25,195 bases of DNA from positions 1-25,195 of the forward strand of contig LJUY01000039.1 of the NCBI GenBank assembly GCA_001304015.1, in the 5' to 3' direction. Below the pieces are notes generated by a model that did not search any database, was not told where the DNA came from, and saw only the letters and a list, made by a program, of their open reading frames with translations. This DNA is from a candidate division Zixibacteria bacterium SM23_81. GTDB taxonomy: Bacteria; SM23-81. The position numbers were made by a program, and so were the translations under genes. Positions 15,483 to 24,030 of the stretch are shown one piece after another (positions within the stretch are counted from its first letter, which is position 1; each line of letters starts with the position of its first letter).

Positions 15483-15842
15483 AATAGGATAACAGGTTGA
15501 TAAAGATGTAGGGACGGACACTCGCGCTGAGGGGTTGACAAGCGAAGAAAAAGTTTGATGGAAGAGCAGGCGTCGAAGTTATCCGATCATGTGTTGTTTT
15601 CAGTCGTCGGCATTCACTTTCTCTTCGTCGCTGAACCGGGCTTGCTTGCTCGTTGCCACACAGATCTTCGAATCTTCCTGAGGCGCACGACGTCTTCGCA
15701 AAGCGTGCATCCCATCCGACCATCATTCTAGAAACGAGGGGTGGGATGAGGGAGCACTTTTGAGTGCGCCGAAGGGAGCTTTCACCTCGCCTGTCCAGAT
15801 GTACGAGTGTCGTGCTCTTTCGGTGTTATATGCAGTTGCCCA
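15483..15842. other. 360-base stretch with no supported gene
   Basis: I see no credible coding region, tRNA or other structured RNA here. A reading frame on the minus strand (15481-15726) has no ribosome site or protein-like composition. A small perfect hairpin, GCACT-TTTG-AGTGC, lies at about 15756-15769 but has no T tail. The stretch separates the DUF5916-type gene from the decayed beta-helix gene. Confidence 0.6.
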
Positions 15843-17248
15843 TCAGCGCAACAACAAGAGCTTTTTTGTCCTCACATAGTTGTCAGCATGCAACGTGTAG
15901 AAATAAATCCCACTGCTGACACCGATGGGTTGCCACTGGCGTCGGTATCTCCCCGCAGGCAGCCTTCCGGCAACAAGTTTAGCGACTTCTTGTCCCAGGA
16001 TGTTATGAATCTTCAATAAGACGTTGCTTTTCTTAGGTAAGTCAAATTCAATGGTTGTAATTGGATTAAACGGATTCGGATATGCTTGTCGAAGAGCGTA
16101 TTCTTTTGGCATATCGGAAGAATTATCCTCATTGATTCCCACAGATATTACTCCCCTGCCCAATAACTGAATCGAGCATAGGCTGTCGTTGTTGCCGACC
16201 CAGAGAGTGTCATAGTATGCCACCGTGTCTGTTGGCGTAAAGGAAACTGTCAGAGCGAGACTATCGCCAGGCGGAATCAGGCTATCTGCAGGACTCCAGT
16301 CATGGGTAAATGCTGGTTGATGATTGATGATGGAATGCAATATTAAAGTATCCAAACCGATATTTCCAATGGTCAAAGGTAAGTGGTTCTGTTGACCGAT
16401 AGTCACCACCCCAAAATCAAGCAAAGAATCGGACATGGTGATTATGGGCATCCCCTGGTTAAAAAAGTAACAGCCCATGTCAGCCATGGTGCTGTCAGGG
16501 TCGAGAGGTGAACTCGGATCTCCCGCATCAATGCAGGGGGATTGACTCTGCAAATGGAAATCGCTCAAAATAGGAGCTACAAATAGCGGATCGAGGTAAA
16601 TGTTACTGTATACATCACAAGAATCACCGTTGGCGTTGACTCCAGTGAGTGTGCCCAGACCTGATGGTACAGTCCCACCAAAATTTGTTAATCCAGATTG
16701 AGGGAGAAAATCGCTGTAGGATATCATGGTACTGCTGCCGCTGGCAAAATAAATATTATACCACACATTCTCCTGGAATATACTATTTTGCAGGGTCATA
16801 GAATCCTATGATGAAACGTGAATCCCTGCATCTTGCTGTATCCCTGCTGAATTCTGAAAAAAGTCGCAGTGATCAATAGTGGGATTGCTGTTATCGCCCA
16901 CATAAATTCCTCCTCCGAAACCTCCGATCTGACCGTTATCAGAAAAAATGCAATGGGAAATTAGTGGACTGGAGTTCTCCACATAAATGGCATGTCCTCT
17001 ATTACTCATAACCGTATTTTCACTGAAATAACAGTCAGTAACCGATCCCGGGCAATTTGAGATCCAGATTCCACCGCCATCCCATTCTGCTGTGTTATTG
17101 GTAAAAATGCTTCCGGAAACAGATACATTGCTTTCACGCGCTGCAATACCACCTCCGGATGGGTTATAACTCGAAGTCGAAAAACTTGTATTATTGATGA
17201 AAGTGCAGTTTGCAACCACTAAATTACCGCCATTATTAATGTAAGTTC
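15843..17248 (-). pseudogene. Decayed beta-helix protein with T9SS-type sorting domain
   Basis: One reading frame runs from 17248 down to the TGA at 15843, interrupted by a single in-frame TAG at 16806-16808; without it about 468 residues remain. The 5' part, including any start and signal peptide, is missing where the IS element begins. The remaining domains are right-handed beta-helix turns rich in CxFxxN (VANCTFINNTSF, ISHCIFSDNG, IDHCDFFQNSAG), then LQNSIFQENVWYN and a LamG-free linker ending CIDAGDPSSPLDPDS. A choice-of-anchor/ASH-like domain follows (LLDFGVVTIGQQNHLPLTI), and a Por sorting domain (AYPNPFNPITTIEFDLP, NILGQEVAKL, SSGIYFYTL, ending LLLLR). The intact ancestor would have been exported by the type IX system. 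Two neighbouring genes end in TAG, so this amber codon is most simply a mutation. Confidence 0.85.
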
Positions 17249-18429
17249 GGTTGTGTCCCTAAATTGGTGTAAAATGATGGTGACATAGAAAAGGTCATCG
17301 CTTTCCTGAGGGAGAGGGTTATCTTTTGGTCATTCCAATCACCAAAAACCCTTTTCCCAGGAGGATGGCGATGACCCAGAAGAAAGATAACGCATCGTGT
17401 CCCTCAGTGCAAGAGGCTTTGATCAACAATCCTGATTTTCTCAGACAGATTGTTCAGCAGGTCTGTCAGGATCTTTTACAAACAGAACTGGATCGCTTTT
17501 TAGAAGCTGGTCCCTATGAACGCACTCAGAGCAGAAAGGGGTATCGCAACGGCCGGCGTCCCAGGACCCTGATGACGCGAGTGGGCTCTGTGGAGCTGCT
17601 GGTGCCCCGGGATCGGGAAGGTCGTTTTCAGAGCGAACTGTTTGAGCGCTATCAGCGCAGTGAGAAGGCCCTGGTGCTGACCCTGCAGCAGATGGTTCTC
17701 AAGGGGGTCTCCACCCGCAAGGTCCGGGAGATCACCGAGCGGCTCTGTGGCACTGAGTTCTCCAAGTCCCAGGTCTCTCGGTTGACCCAGCAGCTCGATG
17801 AGGTGCTCTGTTCATGGCGCAAACGCTCTTTGAAAGGCCACTATCGCTATCTGATCGTGGACACCCACTGCGAGCATGTCCGTCAGGATCACGAGGTTTT
17901 CTCCCAGGGGGTGTTGATCGTGATGGGGGTGCGTAAGTCGGGTCATCGGGAGATGCTGGCCGTGGACGTGGGTCTGACCGAGAACGAGGTATTCTGGTCT
18001 GATCTGTTTAAAGAGCTCCACCAGCGAGGGCTCAGAGGCGTCCAGCTGGTGGTCTCCGATGATCACCAGGGGCTGGTGGCTGCCATCAGGCGACATTTTC
18101 AGGGCTGTCAGTGGCAACGCTGCCAGGTGCACTTTTTGAGAAATCTCATGAAACTGGTCTCTCGCCAAAGGCGCCGGGCGCTGGCCCGGACCCTGAAAGA
18201 TCTCTTTGGGGCCCCGGATCTAACACAAGCCCTGGCGCGTCTCGAGGCTCTGGTCACCTTCTATGAAAAGCAGTATCCAAAGATCGCTGACAAGCTGGAA
18301 GCGGAGGCTGAGCAGACCCTGACCTGCTTCCACTTCCCGGAGTCACAGATGAAATCTTAGCTCCACAAATGGCAGTAACGGTCTCTTCCTCAGGATAGAC
18401 CTTTTTACACACAATTTTGGACTTGACCC
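17249..18429 (+). mobile_element. Internally deleted IS256-family element
   Basis: The element, about 1.18 kb, carries a mutator-type transposase gene. Imperfect terminal inverted repeats can be seen: left 17249-17274 (GTCCCTAAATTGGTGTAAAA) and right 18403-18429, whose reverse complement reads GTCCAAAATTGTGTGTAAAA. Complete relatives are usually about 1.3-1.4 kb, so about 0.2 kb appears lost near the 3' end of the transposase gene. No matching 8-9-base target duplication is evident in the flanks. The left end abuts the truncated beta-helix gene. Confidence 0.75.
17371..18360 (+). pseudogene. IS256/mutator transposase lacking its C-terminus
   Basis: The start is ATG 17371, six bases after AGGAGG (17359-17364). 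The 329 residues show the IS256/mutator family: RKGYRNGRRPRTL, RVGSVELLVPRDREG, the region LQQMVLKGVSTRKVREIT, YLIVDTHCEHVR with the first catalytic Asp (D164), LVVSDDHQGLVAAI with the second (D230), and GCQWQRCQVHFLRN. The family usually has about 400 residues, with the catalytic Glu in a C-terminal segment after FYDFP-like sequence (RTTN...E). Here the frame reaches CFHFPESQMKS and stops at TAG, so the Glu and about 70 residues are missing. It should be unable to transpose unless helped by an intact copy elsewhere in the genome. Confidence 0.85.
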
Positions 18430-18626
18430 AATATTACTACAGTAGTATTTGCCATAGTCTATACGGCTAACTTATAACTAGATGGTTTTCCTCACTAAGT
18501 CTTCATGCCGCCAGCTGTCCGCATAAGATGTTAAAAAACATTACACGTAAGGATCTTTTCTCGAATATGTTACGCCCGAATCGGACTTTATACTGAATGT
18601 TATCTGGAAAACCGCACTTCGGCCGT
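18430..18626. other. AT-rich non-coding stretch beside the IS right end
   Basis: No supported gene is present. Directly next to the IS right end lies a 13-base palindrome, TACTAC-A-GTAGTA (18435-18447). I see no reading frame continuing the beta-helix gene on the minus strand, so its 5' portion is not here. Confidence 0.55.
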
Positions 18627-18650
18627 AAAAAAAGGCGAGGTGACCTCGCC
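18627..18650 (-). terminator. Rho-independent terminator of the protease operon
   Basis: On the minus strand GGCGAGG pairs with CCTCGCC around a 3-base loop (18650-18634), followed by seven T residues (18633-18627). It lies ten bases past the protease stop. Confidence 0.92.
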
Positions 18651-18659
18651 CCTTCGATT

Positions 18660-21098
18660 TTATGCCCCTTTCTTCTTCTCCTGCTCTCCGAATTTCTTCA
18701 GCCCCAGGGCCATCTCCTGCAGCTTCTGGTTCACCAGGTAGTTCACCGTTCCCTTTGGGAACTTCCCATTTTTCCTGCGCCGGCCCGCTTTCACCCCGGT
18801 GAGGATCTCGATGCCCTGATCGATAGTCTTCACCGGGTGGATGTGAAATTGCCCGTTCTCAACGGCCCTGACCACGTCTTTACGCAGCATCAGGTCGGAG
18901 ATGTTCAGGTGCGGTATCATCACTCCCTGCTGACCCCTTAGCCCCTTAGTCCGGCAGACATCATAGAAACCCTCGATCTTCTCGTTCACTCCACCGATAG
19001 GCTGAATCTCGCCCTTCTGGTTTACAGAGCCGGTAACGGCGATGTCCTGTCGCAAGGGCAGGTCGGAGAGGCTGGATAGGATGGCGTAGACTTCTGTGGA
19101 TGATGCGCTGTCACCCTCCACACCCCCATATGATTGCTCGAAGCACAAACTGGCGCTCATGCTCAGGGGTTTGTCCTGGGCGTATTTCCCTCGTAGGTAA
19201 CCAGATAGGATGAGAACCCCTTTATTGTGCGTTTTGCCGCTCATCTCAGCCTCCCGCTCGATGTTTATCACTCCAGCACGACCCATGGCCGTTCGGGCGG
19301 TGATGCGGGAGGGGTGACCAAAGGAGTGTTGGCCTAAGTCAACCACCGAAAGCCCGTTTACTTGCCCCACCACCTTGGCACGGGTGTCGATCATGATGGT
19401 TCCATCTTGGATGAGCTCCTGAATCTTGTTCTCGATGAGGTTCACTCGATGAATCCGCTCTGCAATAGCCTTCTCCACATGTTCACCTTTTACTTTGGAG
19501 CTCCTTGCTTTTTCGGCCCAGTAGTTGGCCTCTCGGAGTACATCCGCGATAAGGTGAAAGCGGGTGGACAGCTTATTCCTGCGGCCGGCCAGCTTAACGC
19601 CGAACTCTACCACTTCGGCCACAGCGGTTTTATCGAAAGGCCGCAGTTCCTCATCGTGACAAATCATGCTGATGAAAGAGGCATATTGGGCCACAGTCTT
19701 TCCGTTCAGGGACATCACATTGTCGAAGTCCGCTTTGATCTTGAAGATCTTTTTGAAATCATTATCCAGGAAGTAAAGAAGTTGTTGGAGGTATGAGTCC
19801 CCAATCATCACCACCTTCACCTGGCACTTAATGGGCTCTGGTTTCAAGGCGGAGGTGGAGAACAGGTAAAAAGGATCGTAGGTTTGAATCTCCACGACAC
19901 CATTTCTTAGAGTGCGTTTCAGAGTTTGCCACACGCCCGGTTCGGTGAGAGCGTCCCTGGCGTTGATGATCAGAAAGCCCCCGTTGGATCGTAGAAAAGA
20001 GCCGGCCTTGATTCGTGTGAAGTCGGTTCGCCACAAACCTTGAGAGTCCACCGCCTTCTCGATAGAGCCGAACAGATTCTTATAGTTGGGAGTCGTCTCC
20101 AGGATCACCGGGAGTCCCTGCGCCTCGGAGTTATCCACCAAGAGATTGACCCGATACTCCAGAAAGGGATCCTCCTGTGCCGCTGGCATCTCGGGCGAGG
20201 TCGCCTCGGCAGCCTGTTGAAAGCGTCCCAGCTCCGACATCACATTGTTTTGAACCTCGTCTAAGTAAAGGTTTATCTTCTCGTTCCTGTATTTGTCCTT
20301 TATCTCGGTGACCAGCTCTTTGACTATGGGCAGAACCGCTTCGCCATTGAGTTTGATTAACTCCTCTCGAATTTGTTTTTCCAGGTTCTTGGCCTCTCGA
20401 TAGATCTCGGCCATCTCCTCCTGGAGATCGGATATTTTAGCGGTAATCTGTTGATATTGCTTCTTGCTAAGCTTGCCTTCTTGGACCATAACCGTCAAGT
20501 TCTCGAAGGGCACAGGTTCTCCATTGACGAGAGGTGCCAGAGCAGGTTTGACATAAGGCCCCATCTTCACCTGAACCAGCTTAAAATTTTGCGCCAGCAC
20601 TCTCTCCTCGAAGGCTTGGAGGGTGGCTTTTTGTTTCTTCTGAAACCTGTCAACAATTCGCTTTTTGCGCTCCTGATACTGTTCGCTCTCAAAAACCGCA
20701 GGAATGTCTCTACGAAGAGTGGCGACCAGCTCAGCCATGTCCCTTTTGAACATGCAGCCCTTCCCGGCCGGCAAGCTGATGGCCCTGGGCATATCGGGAT
20801 TCTTGAAGTTGTTCACGTAGCACTTGTCCTCGGGAATTTCCCTCTTCGCCTCCAGTCTCTCCAGCAGCCGCTTCACAGCGGTGGTGCGGCCTGTGCCAAC
20901 GGGTCCGGTGATGAAGACGTTGTAACCCACATGATCGATGTTCAAGCCAAGCCTCAATGCCTTGATGGCCCGCTCTTGACCGATGATCTCCTGGCAGACA
21001 TCCACATCCTTTGTGGTGGTCAGCTTGAGTTTTTCCGGTTCACAATGCCAGCGCAGCTTCTCCGGAGGCAACTCTTTGAAATTGGATACCTCAATCAT
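18660..21098 (-). CDS. Lon-related ATP-dependent protease (COG1067/AAA_32 type)
   Basis: I start at ATG 21098, since GGAGGAG lies six bases upstream; the ATG at 21113 overlaps that site. The 812-residue protein belongs to the Lon-related group with a split AAA domain: P-loop GPVGTGRTTAV (65 on, with Arg in place of Lys, as I recall for this group), then a long helical insert of about residues 120-300 with coiled-coil character, a second AAA part (RSNGGFLIINARDAL), and a C-terminal Lon protease domain. The catalytic Ser-Lys pair is S664 in GVEGDSASST and K707 in GGVNEKIEGFY. It lacks the Lon N-terminal substrate domain. It likely degrades or remodels cytosolic proteins. It is last in a minus-strand run, 27 bases after the nuclease gene, suggesting co-transcription. 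Confidence 0.92.
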   Translation of the reverse strand: MIEVSNFKELPPEKLRWHCEPEKLKLTTTKDVDVCQEIIGQERAIKALRLGLNIDHVGYNVFITGPVGTGRTTAVKRLLERLEAKREIPEDKCYVNNFKNPDMPRAISLPAGKGCMFKRDMAELVATLRRDIPAVFESEQYQERKKRIVDRFQKKQKATLQAFEERVLAQNFKLVQVKMGPYVKPALAPLVNGEPVPFENLTVMVQEGKLSKKQYQQITAKISDLQEEMAEIYREAKNLEKQIREELIKLNGEAVLPIVKELVTEIKDKYRNEKINLYLDEVQNNVMSELGRFQQAAEATSPEMPAAQEDPFLEYRVNLLVDNSEAQGLPVILETTPNYKNLFGSIEKAVDSQGLWRTDFTRIKAGSFLRSNGGFLIINARDALTEPGVWQTLKRTLRNGVVEIQTYDPFYLFSTSALKPEPIKCQVKVVMIGDSYLQQLLYFLDNDFKKIFKIKADFDNVMSLNGKTVAQYASFISMICHDEELRPFDKTAVAEVVEFGVKLAGRRNKLSTRFHLIADVLREANYWAEKARSSKVKGEHVEKAIAERIHRVNLIENKIQELIQDGTIMIDTRAKVVGQVNGLSVVDLGQHSFGHPSRITARTAMGRAGVINIEREAEMSGKTHNKGVLILSGYLRGKYAQDKPLSMSASLCFEQSYGGVEGDSASSTEVYAILSSLSDLPLRQDIAVTGSVNQKGEIQPIGGVNEKIEGFYDVCRTKGLRGQQGVMIPHLNISDLMLRKDVVRAVENGQFHIHPVKTIDQGIEILTGVKAGRRRKNGKFPKGTVNYLVNQKLQEMALGLKKFGEQEKKKGA

Positions 21099-21125
21099 GG
21101 ATGGCTCCTCCATGTCAATAATGAG

Positions 21126-22328
21126 TCACTTTTCCTTTTGTTTCTTTCTTAAACGGACCTGGGATTCTTCCTCTTCTTTGGCAAATTCCTTTACTTTCTG
21201 CAGCAGTTCCGGTTCCCATTCTCCCTTACGGATAATGTTATCTAGAGCTAAGCTGCTTAAACTGGAGATCTCGTTCCATTTTGCGGCTTTGTGCAAAAGG
21301 GCCTCCAGCTCTTTTCTTCTTTTGTCTGCTGATTCAGGAAATTTGAATTTCTTTTGAAAGAGTATGTTGACCAGATGCTCGCTGCCAGAAATCACCCTCA
21401 CGCCTTCCTGGCGAGAATAAGCGATCAATTGCTTTTTTATCTCATCGATGCGAGCTCTGATCTCTCGTTCCTGATCTTTAAGGTCAGCATATTGGTCTAC
21501 CAGCCGGACGCCATCGTCGGCGCGAAACTCCTTTGGACGGAGAGTTGAGATTTTCAGAGGATGCATCTTCAAGGGACAATTGTCTTGAAAATCACACCAG
21601 TCGCAAAGGTTGCTCTCTCTCGGATTGAAATCCCGATCTGCTTCGATCTCGTCGATAAGCTTCATGGTCCTTTGCTGCAATTCTTGAAGTCGAGAGACTG
21701 TCCAGGTAGTACTCAAGGCCGTATCGAAACGAAGGTAGTGCCAGACTAGGTTAACCTGCTGGATTTGAGGCCATTTTTGCTGGACGCCGATCTGATAGAG
21801 GGCCAGCTGGGGTTGCTCGTCAACATCTTCCTGAGTTGGCAATGCTGAGGAAGTCTTATAGTCGTGGATTTCCCAGATGCCGTCTTTGCCCCTGGCCAGG
21901 CGGTCGATAAAGCCCTTCATGCGATAGCGGCCATCGTGGTTCAGGCTGAAGTTCACTCGAACCTCTACTCCCAATGTGGTGTCGCCATCGAATGGCGAGT
22001 AGTGGGTGTAATATTTTTCGATGCACTCTCTGCCCGCGGTGCAATAATCCTCTGGGGTGTATTCCCGGCGGACAATTTTGATCCTTCCCTCTTTCCAGTG
22101 CCTATTCCATTGTTCTTCGTAATGGTTGAGGAGATCGGCTGGTTCGTTTCTTTTTCCGTTCAAAAGGTCTCGATACAATTTCTCCAGCGTCTCATGAACC
22201 CGGGATCCCAGGAAGGCCTCGATACCCTGTTTTTTTCTCTGTAGGCGGTCGACATACTGGAATTTGTACTGCAGGGGACAGTCTTGGTAAGTCTCGAGCC
22301 TGGAATGAGAGTAGATCGGCATGTTCAT
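21126..22328 (-). CDS. RecB-like PD-(D/E)XK nuclease with Fe-S cysteines
   Basis: This 400-residue cytosolic protein shows the RecB/AddB/Cas4-type nuclease fold (PDDEXK_1). The start SHSRLETYQDCPLQYKF carries C17, and FLGSRVHETLEKL gives H45. MKGFIDRLARG (D142), then IWEIHDYKTS (D156, K158), form the metal-binding active site, and EQPQLALYQ is the usual following helix. SNLCDWCDFQDNCP supplies C242, C245 and C251, so with C17 a 4Fe-4S cluster like that of AddB and Cas4 is likely. Residues about 270-400 add a long charged, coiled-coil C-terminal helix pair and an unusual EEEESQVRLRKKQ tail. There is no helicase domain. It follows the exonuclease gene by 25 bases, which suggests joint DNA processing; the start could also be the second ATG, six bases in. 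Confidence 0.9.
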   Translation of the reverse strand: MNMPIYSHSRLETYQDCPLQYKFQYVDRLQRKKQGIEAFLGSRVHETLEKLYRDLLNGKRNEPADLLNHYEEQWNRHWKEGRIKIVRREYTPEDYCTAGRECIEKYYTHYSPFDGDTTLGVEVRVNFSLNHDGRYRMKGFIDRLARGKDGIWEIHDYKTSSALPTQEDVDEQPQLALYQIGVQQKWPQIQQVNLVWHYLRFDTALSTTWTVSRLQELQQRTMKLIDEIEADRDFNPRESNLCDWCDFQDNCPLKMHPLKISTLRPKEFRADDGVRLVDQYADLKDQEREIRARIDEIKKQLIAYSRQEGVRVISGSEHLVNILFQKKFKFPESADKRRKELEALLHKAAKWNEISSLSSLALDNIIRKGEWEPELLQKVKEFAKEEEESQVRLRKKQKEK

Positions 22329-22353
22329 GAGCCCCTGTAAGTATTTTCGGTGG

Positions 22354-23049
22354 TCACCTCTTGTCCCAGATATTGAGCAAGCGTTCGTTCACTTCTTGGT
22401 AAAGACGTGCAGTAGCCAAGAGATCGGCCAAGTTGTAGTCAATAATATCGTCAATCTTTCCCTTCCGATATGCCTCCTGGACCTGAGAGCCATCGCCGAA
22501 CTTGGCCTTGGGATCTTCGATGCCCAGGGTCTGACACCAGAATTGAAGAGTGAACTTACGAGTGGCACCGAAAAAGGTAAGCACCTCCAGTAGGTCGCAA
22601 TGAGGATAGATGCTGTAGCGTCGTGTGTCCAGGTTGCGAGTGGGTTTAACTCCCTGAATAAGGGTTCGCAGCATCAGAAATGGGCAGTCGAAACCTTTTC
22701 CATTGAAAGTGATATAATGGTTATAGCTAGGGATTAACTCCCAGAACTTGGTCAGGATGGCAGTTTCGTCACCGCGGAAGTGGGAGACGAATATCTCACC
22801 CCTTTGGCCCTTAGCAGGTGTCTCGTCGGACGTTCCTTGGGAGAGAATCATAGCTCTGTTAGTGACGGGATTGAGCAATCCGATGACCACTACTTTAGAT
22901 AAAGGAGCCCATAGACCAAGGCTGCTTTTGGTTTTTTCCACATCCTTCTCTGTCTCGGCACGCTTGAGAAGGTATTCCTGGGTATCCTGAGGGATGGCGC
23001 TCCAATCCGCGCCTACCGTTTCGATGTCCAGGATGACTTTACTGGGCAT
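22354..23049 (-). CDS. DEDD-type 3'-5' exonuclease (PolB-exonuclease-like)
   Basis: ATG 23049 has GGAGG seven bases upstream, and family sequence begins at once. The 231-residue product fits the stand-alone DNA polymerase B exonuclease-like domain (PF10108 type): VILDIET (D8, E10), YITFNGKGFDCPFL (D121), HCDLLEVL (D152) and DYNLADLLATARLY (D204, D209), giving an intact DEDD metal site. No polymerase domain follows. It is a cytosolic exonuclease acting on DNA or RNA ends; the polarity is inferred from the family. It is first in the apparent operon with the RecB-like nuclease and the Lon-related protease, with a good promoter upstream at 23165-23192. Confidence 0.88.
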   Translation of the reverse strand: MPSKVILDIETVGADWSAIPQDTQEYLLKRAETEKDVEKTKSSLGLWAPLSKVVVIGLLNPVTNRAMILSQGTSDETPAKGQRGEIFVSHFRGDETAILTKFWELIPSYNHYITFNGKGFDCPFLMLRTLIQGVKPTRNLDTRRYSIYPHCDLLEVLTFFGATRKFTLQFWCQTLGIEDPKAKFGDGSQVQEAYRKGKIDDIIDYNLADLLATARLYQEVNERLLNIWDKR

Positions 23050-23164
23050 AGATGAGCCTCCGGACAGTGCAAAATTAAGGCCTTCGGGAGTTCGTGGATC
23101 AAGGAGCCAGATAGAAGGGTGGTGCCAGATTGACATATTGAGGGTGTGTGAAATTCTCGAAAAG

Positions 23165-23192
23165 AAGATACCACATTTCTTTGGGATGTCAA
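23165..23192 (-). promoter_or_regulatory. Promoter of the exonuclease operon
   Basis: On the minus strand a perfect TTGACA (23192-23187) is followed after 16 bases by TATCTT (23170-23165), four of six -10 positions. It gives a leader of about 110 bases before the exonuclease start. The 308-base space to the HTH-TPR gene holds this and the opposite promoter. Confidence 0.6.
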
Positions 23193-23276
23193 TGAAATTT
23201 TGGGCTCCACGGACGATTGTCCCAGAAGAGGAAATGAGCGAAGCAGAAAAAAAATTTTTAAATATGAAAAAAAAAC

Positions 23277-23305
23277 TTGACAAAAAAAGGGTAGGTGTGT
23301 ATAAT
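23277..23305 (+). promoter_or_regulatory. Perfect consensus sigma-70 promoter
   Basis: TTGACA (23277-23282), exactly 17 bases, then TATAAT (23300-23305): twelve of twelve consensus positions. It is preceded by A/T tracts at 23246-23275 that resemble an UP element. The start of transcription would be about 40-45 bases before the GTG of the HTH-TPR gene. Confidence 0.9.
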
Positions 23306-23357
23306 GGAGATTAATGGAGGTTATGAAAGATCAATTGTGATAGACAGGTGATGCCGA

Positions 23358-23915
23358 GTGGCTCGAGAGAGATGGTATTCCATTCAGGAAGCGGCTCAGT
23401 TTCTGGGAATCAGCACGGTGACTTTGCGTCGTTACCTCAAGGACCACAAGATTGGCGCTTACAGGATCGCCGGCCGGTATCGATTTAAAAAAAAGGCACT
23501 GGAAGATTATTTAGAGGCCTGTCGTCTAGGACCACAGAAAAGGGCTGAGCGCAGTAGCAAGAGGGACACCAACCCCTCTGACATAGCTGCCAGTAAACAA
23601 AACTTGGAGCAAACCGTAGAACTGGCCGATGAGGTTTTGAGGATCGCGCCGCGTCAGGTGAGAGGTCTGTACATCAAGGCTTTTACTGCTAGCAGATTGG
23701 GTCGATACGGAGAGGCCGAGGCATATTACAGAAAAATACTGAAGGTGAAACCTAAGGAAATCGCAGCCTATCTTTTTCTCGGATTGCTCTATCAAGAGGT
23801 AAAAAAGCTAGATCAGGCCTTGGAGATGTGGCGTCAGGTGGTGAATATCGATAAGACCTCGGACCTGGCCGAGGTGGCTCGATATCACATCACTCGCGCC
23901 CTCAGAACCAAGTGA
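23358..23915 (+). CDS. HTH (excisionase-type) plus TPR protein
   Basis: The start is GTG 23358, seven bases after AGGTGA; no ATG fits the frame nearby. Residues 5-55 form an excisionase/MerR-like helix-turn-helix of the HTH_17 type (YSIQEAAQFLGISTVTLRRYLKDHKIGAYRIAGRYRF in outline: SIQEAAQFLGIS, then LRRYLKDHKI and YRIAGRYRFKKKALEDYL). A polar linker of about 25 residues follows, then two or three tetratricopeptide repeats (about 85-180: ADEVLRIAPRQVRGLYIKAF, GEAEAYYRKILKVKPKEIAA, QALEMWRQVVNIDK). This suggests a DNA-binding regulator that senses through protein contacts. It shares the consensus promoter and strand with the sigma factor downstream (gap about 115 bases). Confidence 0.85.
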   Translation: MARERWYSIQEAAQFLGISTVTLRRYLKDHKIGAYRIAGRYRFKKKALEDYLEACRLGPQKRAERSSKRDTNPSDIAASKQNLEQTVELADEVLRIAPRQVRGLYIKAFTASRLGRYGEAEAYYRKILKVKPKEIAAYLFLGLLYQEVKKLDQALEMWRQVVNIDKTSDLAEVARYHITRALRTK

Positions 23916-24030
23916 CTTTAATGAAATCGTGGAGATATAAACCTAAGTAGTGGGGAGAGAAAAGTTCCGCTCCGCTGAAGTGGCCTAAGATCTAAAGGGT
24001 CTATTTCCCCAAAGCGCAGTGGATGGAAGA

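Noticed and set aside
15481-15726. Minus-strand frame of 81 codons in the 15483-15842 gap
   Set aside because: It overlaps a terminator, has no ribosome site and its sequence looks random.
16806-16808. UAG read as sense codon (genome-wide recoding) in the beta-helix gene
   Set aside because: Genes ending at 1035 and 2758 use TAG as stop with normal domain ends, and the same gene is already truncated by an IS, so mutation is simpler.
17239-18440. Target-site duplication around the IS
   Set aside because: Bases next to the left end (ATGTAAGTTC) and right end (AATATTACT) do not match over 8-9 positions for any nearby choice of ends.
20373-21152. Long antisense reading frame of 259 codons opposite the Lon-related gene
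   Set aside because: It lies wholly opposite strong protease-domain coding sequence, has no ribosome site and no recognisable protein features.
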